Shown piece by piece: positions 14,971-21,253 of a stretch of DNA of 64,000 bases (positions are counted from its first letter, which is position 1; every line of letters begins with the position of its first letter). This stretch comes from Actinobacillus vicugnae. GTDB taxonomy: Bacteria > Pseudomonadota > Gammaproteobacteria > Enterobacterales > Pasteurellaceae. The stretch covers positions 124,001-188,000 of the forward strand of contig NZ_CABFJY010000011.1 of the NCBI RefSeq assembly GCF_901687125.1. The letters are read 5' to 3'. Below the pieces are notes generated by a model. That model worked only from the letters and a program-made list of their open reading frames with translations. It made no database searches and was not told the DNA's origin. The position numbers and the translations under genes were made by a program.

Positions 14971-16035
14971 CTAAGCTCCTAATGTCGGGATCGGTAAATC
15001 GTGAATTTGCTCCGCCACGGCTTTGATATTGCCGGCAATCACGGAATTAATATTATGCTCGGTCGGGTGTGCGTTTTTTGTTTTGATAACGCAGTAGTAC
15101 ACGAATTTTTTGCGTAGATCTCTAAAATCCGTACGATTGAATAGTGTCGGCGTACTTAGATAACGCTGATAAACGCCTCGTACCTCATCCACCGATGGCA
15201 TATCCGCAATTTGTGCTTTGCGGTTTGCTTCCGCTTCGCTCACCCACTTGCCATTTACCGCTACCGGTCTGCCAGATTCTGCCCAAGCGGTTGCTTTCGG
15301 CAAGTAATCTTCAAAGTTCGAAGATCGGAAAATCGTTTTAGGCCCAAGATGTTCACGCATTTTTCCATCTCGACCCCATTTCGCAACGAGGTAATCAATC
15401 ACAAGTTCGCAATCTTGACGGGTAGAATCCTTCAAGCGAGCCGTCGCAAGTTTTAGCGAATTACCCGAGGTTTTGAATTTTGGCAATTTGATTCCCACCA
15501 CATCGCTTAATTCCGCCAAGCGGTCATTTAAATGATTTAACACAGCAACGCTTTCGAGCTGTGTTTCCCCCACAGGGGGATTAAGGGGGGATTGATCTCT
15601 ATTATTATTAATATCTTGTATATATTTATCTGGCGAATTTTTTTCCGCGACTTCACGAATTTTTTTTCGTTGTTCTTCGGATTTTAATTCGCCTGACGAA
15701 TTTTTTTCCGCCTCGCGAATTGGGGTGATTTGATTCCACTCAGAGCCCTTATCGGTTAAGCGTACATAATACTTACCATCCATTAACACCATGTCTATAA
15801 TGTCTTTATCTTTAAGCGCATTCATGTGACGTCGAGCAGTATCACGTTTCCAACCTTCGGCAAGTAACTCTTCAGCCACTTTACTTGGCTCCACCCAATA
15901 ATATGTAAAACCATTGATAACGGTCGCTTTAGCCCACGATGACGCTTGATTGATTAAATCAACAATACCGCCAAGAGATGGCTTTATACCCCACTCAAGA
16001 CAACGCACTTGATTAATGTGTATTGAATATCTCAT
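14971..16035 (-). CDS. Phage replication initiator (O-like)
   Basis: 354 aa. An N-terminal winged-helix region (about 1-105, with EGWKRDTARRHMNALKDK), a low-complexity charged linker (about 106-150), and a C-terminal conserved phage domain (LKLATARLKDSTRQDCELVI, then KWGRDGKMREHLGPKTIF with FEDYLPKA) as in Phg_2220_C proteins. It should bind the origin and recruit the host helicase. The linker region of the gene holds repeats that look like the replication origin, as in lambda O. It overlaps the antirepressor gene by 4 nt (ATGA). No lambda P-like gene follows; how helicase loading works is unclear. Confidence 0.8.
   Translation of the reverse strand: MRYSIHINQVRCLEWGIKPSLGGIVDLINQASSWAKATVINGFTYYWVEPSKVAEELLAEGWKRDTARRHMNALKDKDIIDMVLMDGKYYVRLTDKGSEWNQITPIREAEKNSSGELKSEEQRKKIREVAEKNSPDKYIQDINNNRDQSPLNPPVGETQLESVAVLNHLNDRLAELSDVVGIKLPKFKTSGNSLKLATARLKDSTRQDCELVIDYLVAKWGRDGKMREHLGPKTIFRSSNFEDYLPKATAWAESGRPVAVNGKWVSEAEANRKAQIADMPSVDEVRGVYQRYLSTPTLFNRTDFRDLRKKFVYYCVIKTKNAHPTEHNINSVIAGNIKAVAEQIHDLPIPTLGA
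15600..15725. other. Candidate phage replication origin with iterons
   Basis: Four direct copies of CGAATT start at 15634, 15656, 15697 and 15716, plus one inverted copy at 15686-15691. Three of the direct copies extend through a T-run toward CCGC or CG. Spacing is about 20 bp or its double. An A/T-only stretch (about 15600-15630) lies alongside. This is the plan of lambda ori, which is inside gene O. Confidence 0.65.
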
Positions 16036-16814
16036 GCTGCCACCTTGCTGTGATAATATTTTCCGTTCCAGTCCGATTTCATCGGGAGCTTACCTTTCAT
16101 GTAGTCTTCAAAAATTTTGATAGCACCGGTTTCTAATAACACCGGTTTATATACTGTGAGTTCAATCCTTGATACAGGATCCACCTCAACTCTTTTAAAT
16201 GATTCGGTTAAATACTTATCTCGAGCGTGAGCGAATACCCGCCAACTGTATTTATCTTTATAGAGCCAACCCTTTGAGCGCAAATAATCGTTGATTTTGT
16301 TACTATTTACACCGTTCAAACCTTTAACAAATTGCGCCGGTGTTAAACCGGGTTCGAAATATGATTTCAGCGCATTGTTTTCTTCGGTTTTTTGCTTATT
16401 CTCAAGTTGTAAGATTTGATTCTGCTCCGCTTGATCGGCTGCTAAACGTAATGCTTCCGCATACGTTTGTGGGATTACCGGTGTTTGTTGCTGTAACTGA
16501 GCTTCAAGCTCTTGCCAGCGGTCGATAATTCTTGCGGTAAATTCAGGGCATAATTGCGCTACAACAATTAATGATTCACGCTTGCCCAAACGATAAATTT
16601 TTTGTGTGCGAGCACGTCCTAACATATCTGCTATCGGTTCATCCTCCATTGGAGGGCGAACAAAAACGCCCCGTTCGGCACACCGCTCAATCGTGCGTTT
16701 TACATTATCGTGACGAGCTTCGACTAACTCCGCCACCTCGGTGCTTTTCATTAATAAACCGCTTGCATTTTGTCCGCCAAGCGGTAAACTATTTATGTAC
16801 ATTGAAGCTGGCAT
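16032..16814 (-). CDS. Phage antirepressor (Rha-like N-terminus, ANT C-terminus)
   Basis: 260 aa. Residues about 22-95 resemble the phage regulatory Rha domain (MKSTEVAELVEARHDNVKRT), a glutamine-rich coiled linker follows (about 100-150), and the end is an ANT / KilA-C-like domain (YLRSKGWLYKDKYSWRVFAH, then LTVYKPVLLETGAIKIFEDY). Such proteins bind repressors or DNA and favour lytic growth. The start has an excellent AGGAGG site. First large gene after cro in the leftward early operon. Confidence 0.8.
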   Translation of the reverse strand: MPASMYINSLPLGGQNASGLLMKSTEVAELVEARHDNVKRTIERCAERGVFVRPPMEDEPIADMLGRARTQKIYRLGKRESLIVVAQLCPEFTARIIDRWQELEAQLQQQTPVIPQTYAEALRLAADQAEQNQILQLENKQKTEENNALKSYFEPGLTPAQFVKGLNGVNSNKINDYLRSKGWLYKDKYSWRVFAHARDKYLTESFKRVEVDPVSRIELTVYKPVLLETGAIKIFEDYMKGKLPMKSDWNGKYYHSKVAA

Positions 16815-16831
16815 TTATGCCTCCTATCAAG

Positions 16832-16857
16832 ACCAGCGCTAGTGATATAGCGCTGGT
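16832..16857 (+). terminator. Strong hairpin between cro and the antirepressor
   Basis: ACCAGCGCTA (16832-16841) and TAGCGCTGGT (16848-16857), 6-nt loop. The T-run follows only on the plus strand (16857-16862), so it would stop rightward antisense transcription; on the leftward transcript it is a stable stem without a T-run. Confidence 0.6.
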
Positions 16858-16860
16858 TTT

Positions 16861-17073
16861 TTATTGCCTGTTTTCTGGTGGAAACACATCATCAATTGAT
16901 ACATTTGCACCAAACTTATTTAACGCTTCTACTAGTTTTCTTGAAATTGCTAATGAAGGCGTTCTTGTTCCAAGCTCATAGTTGGAAATTCTCCCTTGCC
17001 CACAGTTAAGCTCTTGAGCCAATTGCAGTTGGGAAATGCCAATCTTATTTCTAAATTCTGCAAGTTTATTCAT
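16861..17073 (-). CDS. Cro-like helix-turn-helix repressor
   Basis: 70 aa from the ATG at 17073; an upstream in-frame ATG at 17115 would run into the operator. The helix-turn-helix reads GISQLQLAQELNCGQGRISN followed by YELGTRTPSLAI. It is transcribed divergently from CI across a shared operator region, the place of cro. Cro lowers early transcription and commits to lysis. No strong ribosome site is seen. Confidence 0.75.
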   Translation of the reverse strand: MNKLAEFRNKIGISQLQLAQELNCGQGRISNYELGTRTPSLAISRKLVEALNKFGANVSIDDVFPPENRQ

Positions 17074-17103
17074 TTTAAATTTCACTTTGTGTTTAAAATA
17101 AAA

Positions 17104-17132
17104 TAATTTAATCACATTAAGTGATTAATGGC
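17104..17132 (-). promoter_or_regulatory. pR-like leftward early promoter
   Basis: On the minus strand TTGCCA (complement 17127-17132), 17-bp spacer, TTAAAT (complement 17104-17109). The first operator fills the spacer, so repressor binding should block it. Confidence 0.6.
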
Positions 17133-17172
17133 AATCACTTTTTGTCGTTAGTTTTATATAACGGTTCGTGAT
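17108..17172. promoter_or_regulatory. Three repressor operators between cro and CI (OR-like)
   Basis: Sites fit ATCAC-N5-GTGAT: 17111-17125 is perfect, within a longer palindrome TTAATCAC/GTGATTAA (17108-17128). 17134-17148 (ATCAC/GTCGT) and 17158-17172 (ATAAC/GTGAT) are weaker. Centres are 23-24 bp apart. The same consensus recurs near 18.8 kb. Confidence 0.7.
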
Positions 17173-17207
17173 ATTATTATTTCATCAAATCAAAGAGGGC
17201 TAATGCT

Positions 17208-17891
17208 ATGAATACAAAACCGATTGGCGAAAAAATTAAAGACTTACGAAATGCGCAAAAATTAAGCCAAAAAGAATTAGCTGATCTATGCGGAAAATTA
17301 GATACAAGAAAGAAAGGTTCTAAATGGGGACAGTCTCGAATAGGGAATTACGAAACAAGCGCAAGAGTACCGGATTTAGATGATATTCGAATCATTGCTA
17401 CAGTATTAAAAACCGAGCCTTCAGAATTAGCTTTTGGTAGCGATGAACTTGAAATAATAGGAAAACCAAAGGATGGGATTATCCCAGTAGTGGGTGAAGC
17501 AGCAATGGGACGTGACGAAACTGTAAGATTGGAAGAATTAAGAACAGGCTACATCAATTTATACAGCGCAGATCCTGATGCTTACGCCGTTCGTGGCAAA
17601 GGTTCATCAATGGAACCACGCATTAAAAGCGGTGAATATATCGTGATTGAACCAAATACACCCGCAATGAATGGTGATGATGTGCTGATTTGCACTACTT
17701 CGGGTCAGTATATGATTAAGACTCTTGATTGGCACCGTGATGGTGAATATCGCTTTTCAAGTATTAATAACTCTCATCCGCCATTCAATCTACCGGAACA
17801 TGAAGTGGTTAATATTCACACCGTGGGAGCAATTGTTAAGGCCTCTCGTTTTACAGCATTTGAAACGATTGATCCGGTTATCGAATCGTAA
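17208..17891 (+). CDS. CI-like prophage repressor with S24 peptidase domain
   Basis: 227 aa. N-terminal helix-turn-helix (LSQKELADLCGKL, then QSRIGNYETSARVPDLDDIR) and a C-terminal LexA/CI autoprotease domain. The catalytic Ser134 is in GKGSSMEPRIKSGEY and Lys171 in GQYMIKTLDW. The usual Ala-Gly cut site is not obvious; the closest sequence is EAAMG at 97-101. It should hold the prophage silent and cleave itself on RecA activation. It faces cro across the OR-like operators and is followed by a terminator. Confidence 0.92.
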   Translation: MNTKPIGEKIKDLRNAQKLSQKELADLCGKLDTRKKGSKWGQSRIGNYETSARVPDLDDIRIIATVLKTEPSELAFGSDELEIIGKPKDGIIPVVGEAAMGRDETVRLEELRTGYINLYSADPDAYAVRGKGSSMEPRIKSGEYIVIEPNTPAMNGDDVLICTTSGQYMIKTLDWHRDGEYRFSSINNSHPPFNLPEHEVVNIHTVGAIVKASRFTAFETIDPVIES

Positions 17892-17930
17892 GATTAAACA
17901 CCGTATTTCGCTGACGAATTAACAGTCAAA

Positions 17931-17952
17931 AAGCTACGTTCATGCGTAGCTT
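17931..17952 (+). terminator. Terminator after the CI gene
   Basis: AAGCTACG (17931-17938) and CGTAGCTT (17945-17952), 6-nt loop, followed by TTTCTATTTG. Confidence 0.8.
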
Positions 17953-17974
17953 TTTCTATTTGAGCCAGATGCGT

Positions 17975-18006
17975 TTTTAATTCCCTCGAATTCGGGGGAA
18001 TTAAAA
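17975..18006. repeat. 32-bp nearly perfect palindrome
   Basis: Arms 17975-17990 and 17991-18006 are complementary at all but one pair (T opposite G), centred on GAATTC, with TTTTAATTCCC and GGGAATTAAAA as outer parts. It lies between the convergent CI gene and the gene at 18035. It may act as a bidirectional barrier or a protein site. Confidence 0.55.
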
Positions 18007-18034
18007 CTTGCATTATTTAATCTCTTCCAATCAA

Positions 18035-18631
18035 CTAAAAATGTTTCCACTCTAAACCTTGAGTAGCAAATGTAAACTGTCCCTTACCATAATTATAAAA
18101 ACTCGCTTCTACAATCAGCTTATTAGATTTTCTCAACTTCTCAACAAAAGTTTTCATCGATTTTGGATTTTCAATGAATAGCGTACTGTTATCACCACCA
18201 TCAGAGCCAACCATTCGATAGCTTTCCAGTTTTTCACTATCAAATTTTACCGTAATTTTACAGCTCTCAATCATGCAGCCATTAAACTGACCATTTACAG
18301 AAAATATCACGTCATTGCCATATTTAGGATCTTGGCGCAAAGTCAAATTCATCGATGAATCATTATAAGGGAAACCAAAATCAATAGTATTACTAGAAAT
18401 AAGCGTCGCTGTATGCGTTGTTGCATCCCTCAATTCATCTCTTTTCTGACGATATTCCCATTTCACTTTTTCTACGTTTTCCTCATTAGCCTTCTGCTCT
18501 TTTTTCATAAAAACACCATCATAGCATTCAAGACGTTTCGTACTGTCTTCAATCTTGCTGCAACTGTCCCCTGTTACTTGTGCCAAAGATAAGGACGGCA
18601 CACACAATAAAGCAATTAATAATTTTTTCAT
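18035..18631 (-). CDS. Exported protein of unknown function (prophage moron)
   Basis: 198 aa with a signal peptide (KKLLIALLCVPSLSLAQ) and ribosome site AAGGAG. The mature start has CSKIEDSTKRLECYDGVF, a motif of paired cysteines with RL-CYD seen in several small exported proteins, including VasI-type ones. The rest is beta-rich (VIFSVNGQFNGCMIESCKIT). It lies next to CI and opposite in direction to it, a common place for genes expressed in the lysogen. A surface or envelope role is inference. Confidence 0.7.
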   Translation of the reverse strand: MKKLLIALLCVPSLSLAQVTGDSCSKIEDSTKRLECYDGVFMKKEQKANEENVEKVKWEYRQKRDELRDATTHTATLISSNTIDFGFPYNDSSMNLTLRQDPKYGNDVIFSVNGQFNGCMIESCKITVKFDSEKLESYRMVGSDGGDNSTLFIENPKSMKTFVEKLRKSNKLIVEASFYNYGKGQFTFATQGLEWKHF

Positions 18632-18654
18632 AAAAACTCCTTAGGTATAAAAAT

Positions 18655-18676
18655 CTTTTTCATTCTAATGAAAAAG
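18655..18676. repeat. Inverted repeat upstream of the exported-protein gene
   Basis: CTTTTTCATT (18655-18664) and AATGAAAAAG (18667-18676), perfect 10-bp arms with a 2-bp centre, 24 bp before the start codon. It could be an operator or leader hairpin. Confidence 0.45.
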
Positions 18677-18793
18677 CGAATTTTATTCCGTGATCATTCT
18701 CTCAGAATCACTTCTAAAACCACTCAATAGATTAAAAAACAATCAATCAAACCAATCCGCAAAAAAATTATTTCCTTTAAAAATCAACAATTT

Positions 18794-18865
18794 ATCACAA
18801 TTTGTGATAAATATCAGATAAATAAATCACAATTTGTTATTGACTTATAAAACACAAATCGTGAT
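18794..18865. promoter_or_regulatory. Three repressor operators (OL-like)
   Basis: 18794-18808 (ATCAC AATTT GTGAT, perfect), 18826-18840 (ATCAC/GTTAT) and 18851-18865 (AACAC/GTGAT) share the ATCAC-N5-GTGAT consensus with the sites beside CI. They overlap the rightward promoter. Confidence 0.7.
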
Positions 18866-18868
18866 AAT
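18840..18868 (+). promoter_or_regulatory. pL-like rightward early promoter
   Basis: TTGACT (18840-18845), 17-bp spacer, GATAAT (18863-18868). One operator lies in the spacer and another abuts the -35. It points into the operon that ends with int. Confidence 0.75.
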
Positions 18869-18906
18869 ACACACATCAAAACGCAGTACAGCAAAACAAA
18901 CTGCAA

Positions 18907-18922
18907 CGCTCTTTAACAATTT
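18907..18922 (+). promoter_or_regulatory. boxA antitermination element
   Basis: CGCTCTTTAACAATTT matches the boxA of rRNA operons (GCTCTTTAACA) and is close to lambda nut boxA. It lies about 35 nt after the expected start from the pL-like promoter, ahead of a long untranslated leader with a terminator. A clear boxB hairpin was not found. Confidence 0.65.
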
Positions 18923-19142
18923 GGTGCTTATGCGAACGAATATTTAGACCGCAAGAAGTAAACTTCAACGCTTCATTCATAGAGGGAATGAATGTTTAGG
19001 CAGTGCACTCGCAAGGTGTAAAGAGCTAAACGCGCAACACTGGTATTCAATGTTCTAAGCAATCACATTCCGATAATCGGATACGGATATAAGCGGCACC
19101 CGACAGTATGGCAAAGCTGGGCGGGCGACAGAACCACACCGT

Positions 19143-19304
19143 TTGGTCTGTTTTCCAGTTGGTAAAAAATGGGAAAGCAACAGACAGCAAACGTTAGCTA
19201 AAGGCGTGACAGCTTGGAGAGACAAGCATCCTACGGCACTTTCACAGGATTTGAAAGTGGCTCTTGATTTAATCACAAGTGAGCGACTTCAGGAGAAGTA
19301 TTAA
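19143..19304 (+). CDS. Possible small protein without ATG start, or gene remnant
   Basis: An open frame runs from after a TAA at 19074 to TAA at 19302-19304. The last 50 or so residues look protein-like (PVGKKWESNRQQTLAKGVTA, then HPTALSQDLKVALDLITSER), with an amphipathic helix at the end. There is no ATG in frame; TTG at 19143 or GTG at 19206 are possible starts, without a clear ribosome site. It may be a 5'-truncated gene. The given start is a guess. Confidence 0.3.
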   Translation: MVCFPVGKKWESNRQQTLAKGVTAWRDKHPTALSQDLKVALDLITSERLQEKY

Positions 19305-19346
19305 ATTGGGACTGATTATCCCGAATGTATGTAAGACTCTTCTTGC

Positions 19347-19377
19347 TGACTGTGGCAAGTATAAATAATCACAGTCA
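19347..19377 (+). repeat. Hairpin just before the tRNA-like gene
   Basis: TGACTGTG (19347-19354) and CACAGTCA (19370-19377), perfect 8-bp stem with a 15-nt loop, ending 5 nt before the tRNA-like gene. It may help processing of the tRNA precursor. Confidence 0.5.
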
Positions 19378-19382
19378 CCAAT

Positions 19383-19484
19383 GCTAGGCTTGCTAATATT
19401 GGCCATAGGACGGAACTTATAACTCCGGAAAGCAATCAGCAGATAACTGATGTAATGTGGGTTCGATTCCCACGCCTAGCACCA
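19383..19484 (+). tRNA. Unusual tRNA-like gene, possibly tRNA-Ile(UAU)
   Basis: 102 nt. The acceptor GCTAGGC (19383-19389) pairs fully with GCCTAGC (19474-19480) and ends in an encoded ACCA. The T arm GTGGG-TTCGATT-CCCAC is perfect. The middle can fold two ways. (A) anticodon arm 19411-19427 with loop CTTATAA, anticodon UAU (Ile, codon AUA), and a 29-nt variable region with its own stem. (B) arm 19435-19451 (ATCAG/CTGAT) with loop CAGATAA, normal 5-nt variable region, but A instead of U at position 33 and an insertion of about 26 nt in the D loop. It is followed 2 nt later by a tRNA-Arg gene. Confidence 0.55.
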
Positions 19485-19486
19485 AC

Positions 19487-19562
19487 GATCGCATAGCTCA
19501 ATGGATAGAGCAACCACCTTCTAAGCGGTGGGATGAGGGTTCGAATCCCTCTGCAGTCGCCA
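19487..19562 (+). tRNA. tRNA-Arg(UCU)
   Basis: 76 nt with anticodon loop CTTCTAA (anticodon UCU, codon AGA), D arm GCTC/GAGC, T arm GAGGG-TTCGAAT-CCCTC, and encoded GCCA end. It resembles E. coli argU in layout. Weak points are a C-A mismatch in the acceptor stem (pair 4-69) and an A-C mismatch in the anticodon stem (pair 30-40). Phages often carry tRNAs for AGA. Confidence 0.8.
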
Positions 19563-19597
19563 CCTATAAGCATATTCTTTGAGTGTGCTTATAGGTG
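19561..19597 (+). repeat. Hairpin directly after tRNA-Arg
   Basis: CACCTATAAGCA (19561-19572) and TGCTTATAGGTG (19586-19597), perfect 12-bp stem, 13-nt loop. The 5' arm begins with the last two bases of the tRNA CCA, so the fold competes with the tRNA 3' end. No T-run follows. Confidence 0.6.
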
Positions 19598-19632
19598 GGA
19601 ACACCGTAATTTGACATTTATATCCGATAATC

Positions 19633-19657
19633 ATACCGCCATTCACGGTGGCGGTAT
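19633..19657 (+). repeat. Leader hairpin
   Basis: ATACCGCCA (19633-19641) and TGGCGGTAT (19649-19657), perfect 9-bp stem with a 7-nt loop in the untranslated leader. Confidence 0.5.
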
Positions 19658-19662
19658 TTATC

Positions 19663-19734
19663 AGAAAGCGCACTGGAGGTACTCCGTTATTGTCGTTGTC
19701 AAAGTGCTTGTAAAACTCCTTTAGTGCGCTTTCT
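19663..19734 (+). ncRNA. Structured leader RNA element, long stem
   Basis: AGAAAGCGCACT (19663-19674) pairs perfectly with AGTGCGCTTTCT (19723-19734). The 48-nt loop starts with a small hairpin, GGAG-GTA-CTCC. No protein reading explains it. Function unknown. Confidence 0.45.
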
Positions 19735-19792
19735 AATGAATGGTTATGGATTGTCGTTCATTGTTTTAAATGCGTATGTATGTAAGTTGAAT

Positions 19793-19810
19793 AAGGAGGA
19801 TGGTATGTAA
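19793..19810 (+). other. Start-stop element: ideal ribosome site before ATG-TAA
   Basis: AAGGAGG (19793-19799) lies 5 nt before ATG (19805-19807), which is followed at once by TAA (19808-19810). Another ATG at 19800 in a different frame encodes a 13-residue peptide ending at 19841 but lies too close to the site. The element may hold or drain ribosomes. Confidence 0.5.
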
Positions 19811-19847
19811 ATCATTTATCTCTGTTTTGATTGATTTGTAAGTTCCC

Positions 19848-19955
19848 CTTGCCTGTTTGGGTAAAACAGGCGCTATTTAAAACCGCTCTAGAGTCTCCAC
19901 TCGGGTTCTTTCTTGTTTGCACTCTGCCCGAGTTAGAGCGGTTCTAAATGGCAAG
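19848..19955 (+). ncRNA. Branched structured leader RNA
   Basis: Nested stems: CTTGCC (19848-19853) with GGCAAG (19950-19955); GCCTGTTT (19851-19858) with AAACAGGC (19864-19871); ATTTAAAACCGCTCTA (19875-19890) with 19934-19949 (15 of 16 pairs); ACTCGGG (19899-19905) with CCCGAGT (19927-19933). The first two share bases, so they exclude each other. It lies shortly before the operon terminator. Confidence 0.5.
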
Positions 19956-20011
19956 TTGATCGGCTGAAACTTTAAAACGACCGATTCATTTCCTTAGGTA
20001 ATGACCTCCTC

Positions 20012-20046
20012 GCCCCTCTCTAGTTATTGGATTGGGGCTTTTTTTT
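20012..20046 (+). terminator. Terminator in the early leader (tL-like)
   Basis: GCCCC (20012-20016) with GGGGC (20034-20038) followed by eight T. It separates the structured leader from the first protein gene and would need antitermination to pass. Confidence 0.75.
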
Positions 20047-20075
20047 AACCAAATCATCCCTTCGAGGACAATATT

Positions 20076-20318
20076 ATGAGTAATTTATCAATCTCCCTTC
20101 TTGCTCTTAGCGCCGCTATGTTTCTCGGAGGGCAGATCGTAACAACAAAAGATCTAGACGGCAAAGAATTGGTTGATTCCATTCATTGCCAACAGAAAGG
20201 CGGCACAATGGAGTGGGTTGAAAGTGGTCAATTTTTCGTAAAAAACCTCAAATGCCAATACCCACAAACAACACCAATCGAATTTGTAAATAACGAAGGA
20301 CTTAACAATGGCTATTGA
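20076..20318 (+). CDS. Small exported protein, unknown
   Basis: 80 aa, GAGGACA ribosome site upstream. The N-terminus is signal-like (ISLLALSAAMFLGGQ). The rest is polar with two cysteines (SIHCQQKGG, LKCQY) that could form a disulfide outside the cytoplasm. First protein gene of the rightward early operon. No family recognised. Confidence 0.6.
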   Translation: MSNLSISLLALSAAMFLGGQIVTTKDLDGKELVDSIHCQQKGGTMEWVESGQFFVKNLKCQYPQTTPIEFVNNEGLNNGY

Positions 20319-20577
20319 TGACTGGAATTTATATCCGCAGAAACGACCGATTAAAAGCGGTAACTATCTTGTAGTTGTGACCATCAAGAACGAATCACTT
20401 GGTATAAACCGGCTCGTAACGCTTAGTAATTATGACGCAATGAAGCATGAATTTGATTTTGATGCTCGAATGAAAGAACGTGAGAGTGCTGAACGTGTTT
20501 ATGCTTGGGTTCACTATAAAGAACCGCCTCCGCCGCCAATGCTTAAAACGCCAAAAGGAAAGAAAAATGAACGCTAG
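20308..20577 (+). CDS. Hypothetical phage protein, DUF551-like end
   Basis: 89 aa, overlapping the previous gene by 11 nt. The pattern RPIKSGNYLVVVTIKNE, then VYAWVHYKEPPPPP, resembles the small phage proteins that end in a W-H/M-x-x-P-P motif (compare the genes at 24509 and 24924). Function unknown. The C-terminus is basic (KTPKGKKNER). Confidence 0.6.
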   Translation: MAIDDWNLYPQKRPIKSGNYLVVVTIKNESLGINRLVTLSNYDAMKHEFDFDARMKERESAERVYAWVHYKEPPPPPMLKTPKGKKNER

Positions 20578-20863
20578 AAATACTCTGCTACAACTAATCG
20601 AAGCACGCAAAGAACTTGATCGCCAGTTTAAATATGTTGAGCAATTACAGATTGACGCTGTGCTTACAATTTCACCGGTAAAAATTGGCGATCTTGTGCC
20701 GCTTGGTAAAAGCGAAATTAAAGTATTCAACATTGTTATTAACCGTATTTTATCAGATGGCGTAGAGTTTAAGATTTACGGCTACGTCAAGAAGATGGAC
20801 GGCACATTCGGCAAACATCATAGATGCGTTTATCAAACGCTGACATTGACTGATATTAACTAA
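20567..20863 (+). CDS. Hypothetical phage protein
   Basis: 98 aa from the ATG at 20567, preceded by AAAGGAAAGAAAA and overlapping the previous stop by 11 nt; a longer frame upstream would be antisense-like overlap with its neighbour and is not needed. A helix (NARNTLLQLIEARKELDRQF) is followed by a strand-rich domain (VKIGDLVPLGKSEIKVFNIV). No family recognised. Confidence 0.6.
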   Translation: MNARNTLLQLIEARKELDRQFKYVEQLQIDAVLTISPVKIGDLVPLGKSEIKVFNIVINRILSDGVEFKIYGYVKKMDGTFGKHHRCVYQTLTLTDIN

Positions 20864-20877
20864 CAATAGGTAAAAAA

Positions 20878-21192
20878 ATGCAATCTACACAAGACATTTT
20901 GAACGAACGCCAAGCACAGCACGGCAGCTATGAGGGCTTTTGCGAAATCTACGGCGGTTTACGAAAAGTCAGCGATAAACACGCCGAAAAGCTCACTTGG
21001 CAACAACAAACTGCGGTCGAAATGATGTTATTCAAAATTGCCCGAATTCTAAACAACGGAGCAAATCATCAAGATAACTATCAAGACATTGCCGGCTACG
21101 CATTATTGGGTGGTGGGCTTTTTGAACCGGAGAAACCTGCAACAACGGAAATTACAGGTGCGACCATCAAAACCAAATATGACGACAAATAA
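20878..21192 (+). CDS. DUF6378-family phage protein
   Basis: 104 aa. The pattern DILNERQAQHGSYEGFCEIY, then LTWQQQTAVEMMLFKIARIL and QDNYQDIAGYALLGG, is that of a widespread phage family (DUF6378) of all-helical proteins, possibly related to small nucleotide hydrolases. The function is not established. A terminator follows directly. Confidence 0.75.
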   Translation: MQSTQDILNERQAQHGSYEGFCEIYGGLRKVSDKHAEKLTWQQQTAVEMMLFKIARILNNGANHQDNYQDIAGYALLGGGLFEPEKPATTEITGATIKTKYDDK

Positions 21193-21210
21193 ACCGCCAA
21201 CCGGCGGTTT
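21191..21210 (+). terminator. Terminator
   Basis: AAACCGCC (21191-21198) and GGCGGTTT (21203-21210), 4-nt loop, then TTTATT. It overlaps the previous stop codon. Confidence 0.75.
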
Positions 21211-21253
21211 TTTATTAACCAAATCAACAATCAATCCAACATGGAGAAACAAC

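Noticed and set aside
15600-15725. Regular repeats as a CRISPR array
   Set aside because: Repeats are 6-16 bp and inside a coding gene; they fit iterons. No CRISPR array was seen in the window.
19055-19276. 73-codon minus-strand frame in the early leader
   Set aside because: No ribosome site, odd composition, and antisense to the leader and to a better-looking frame.
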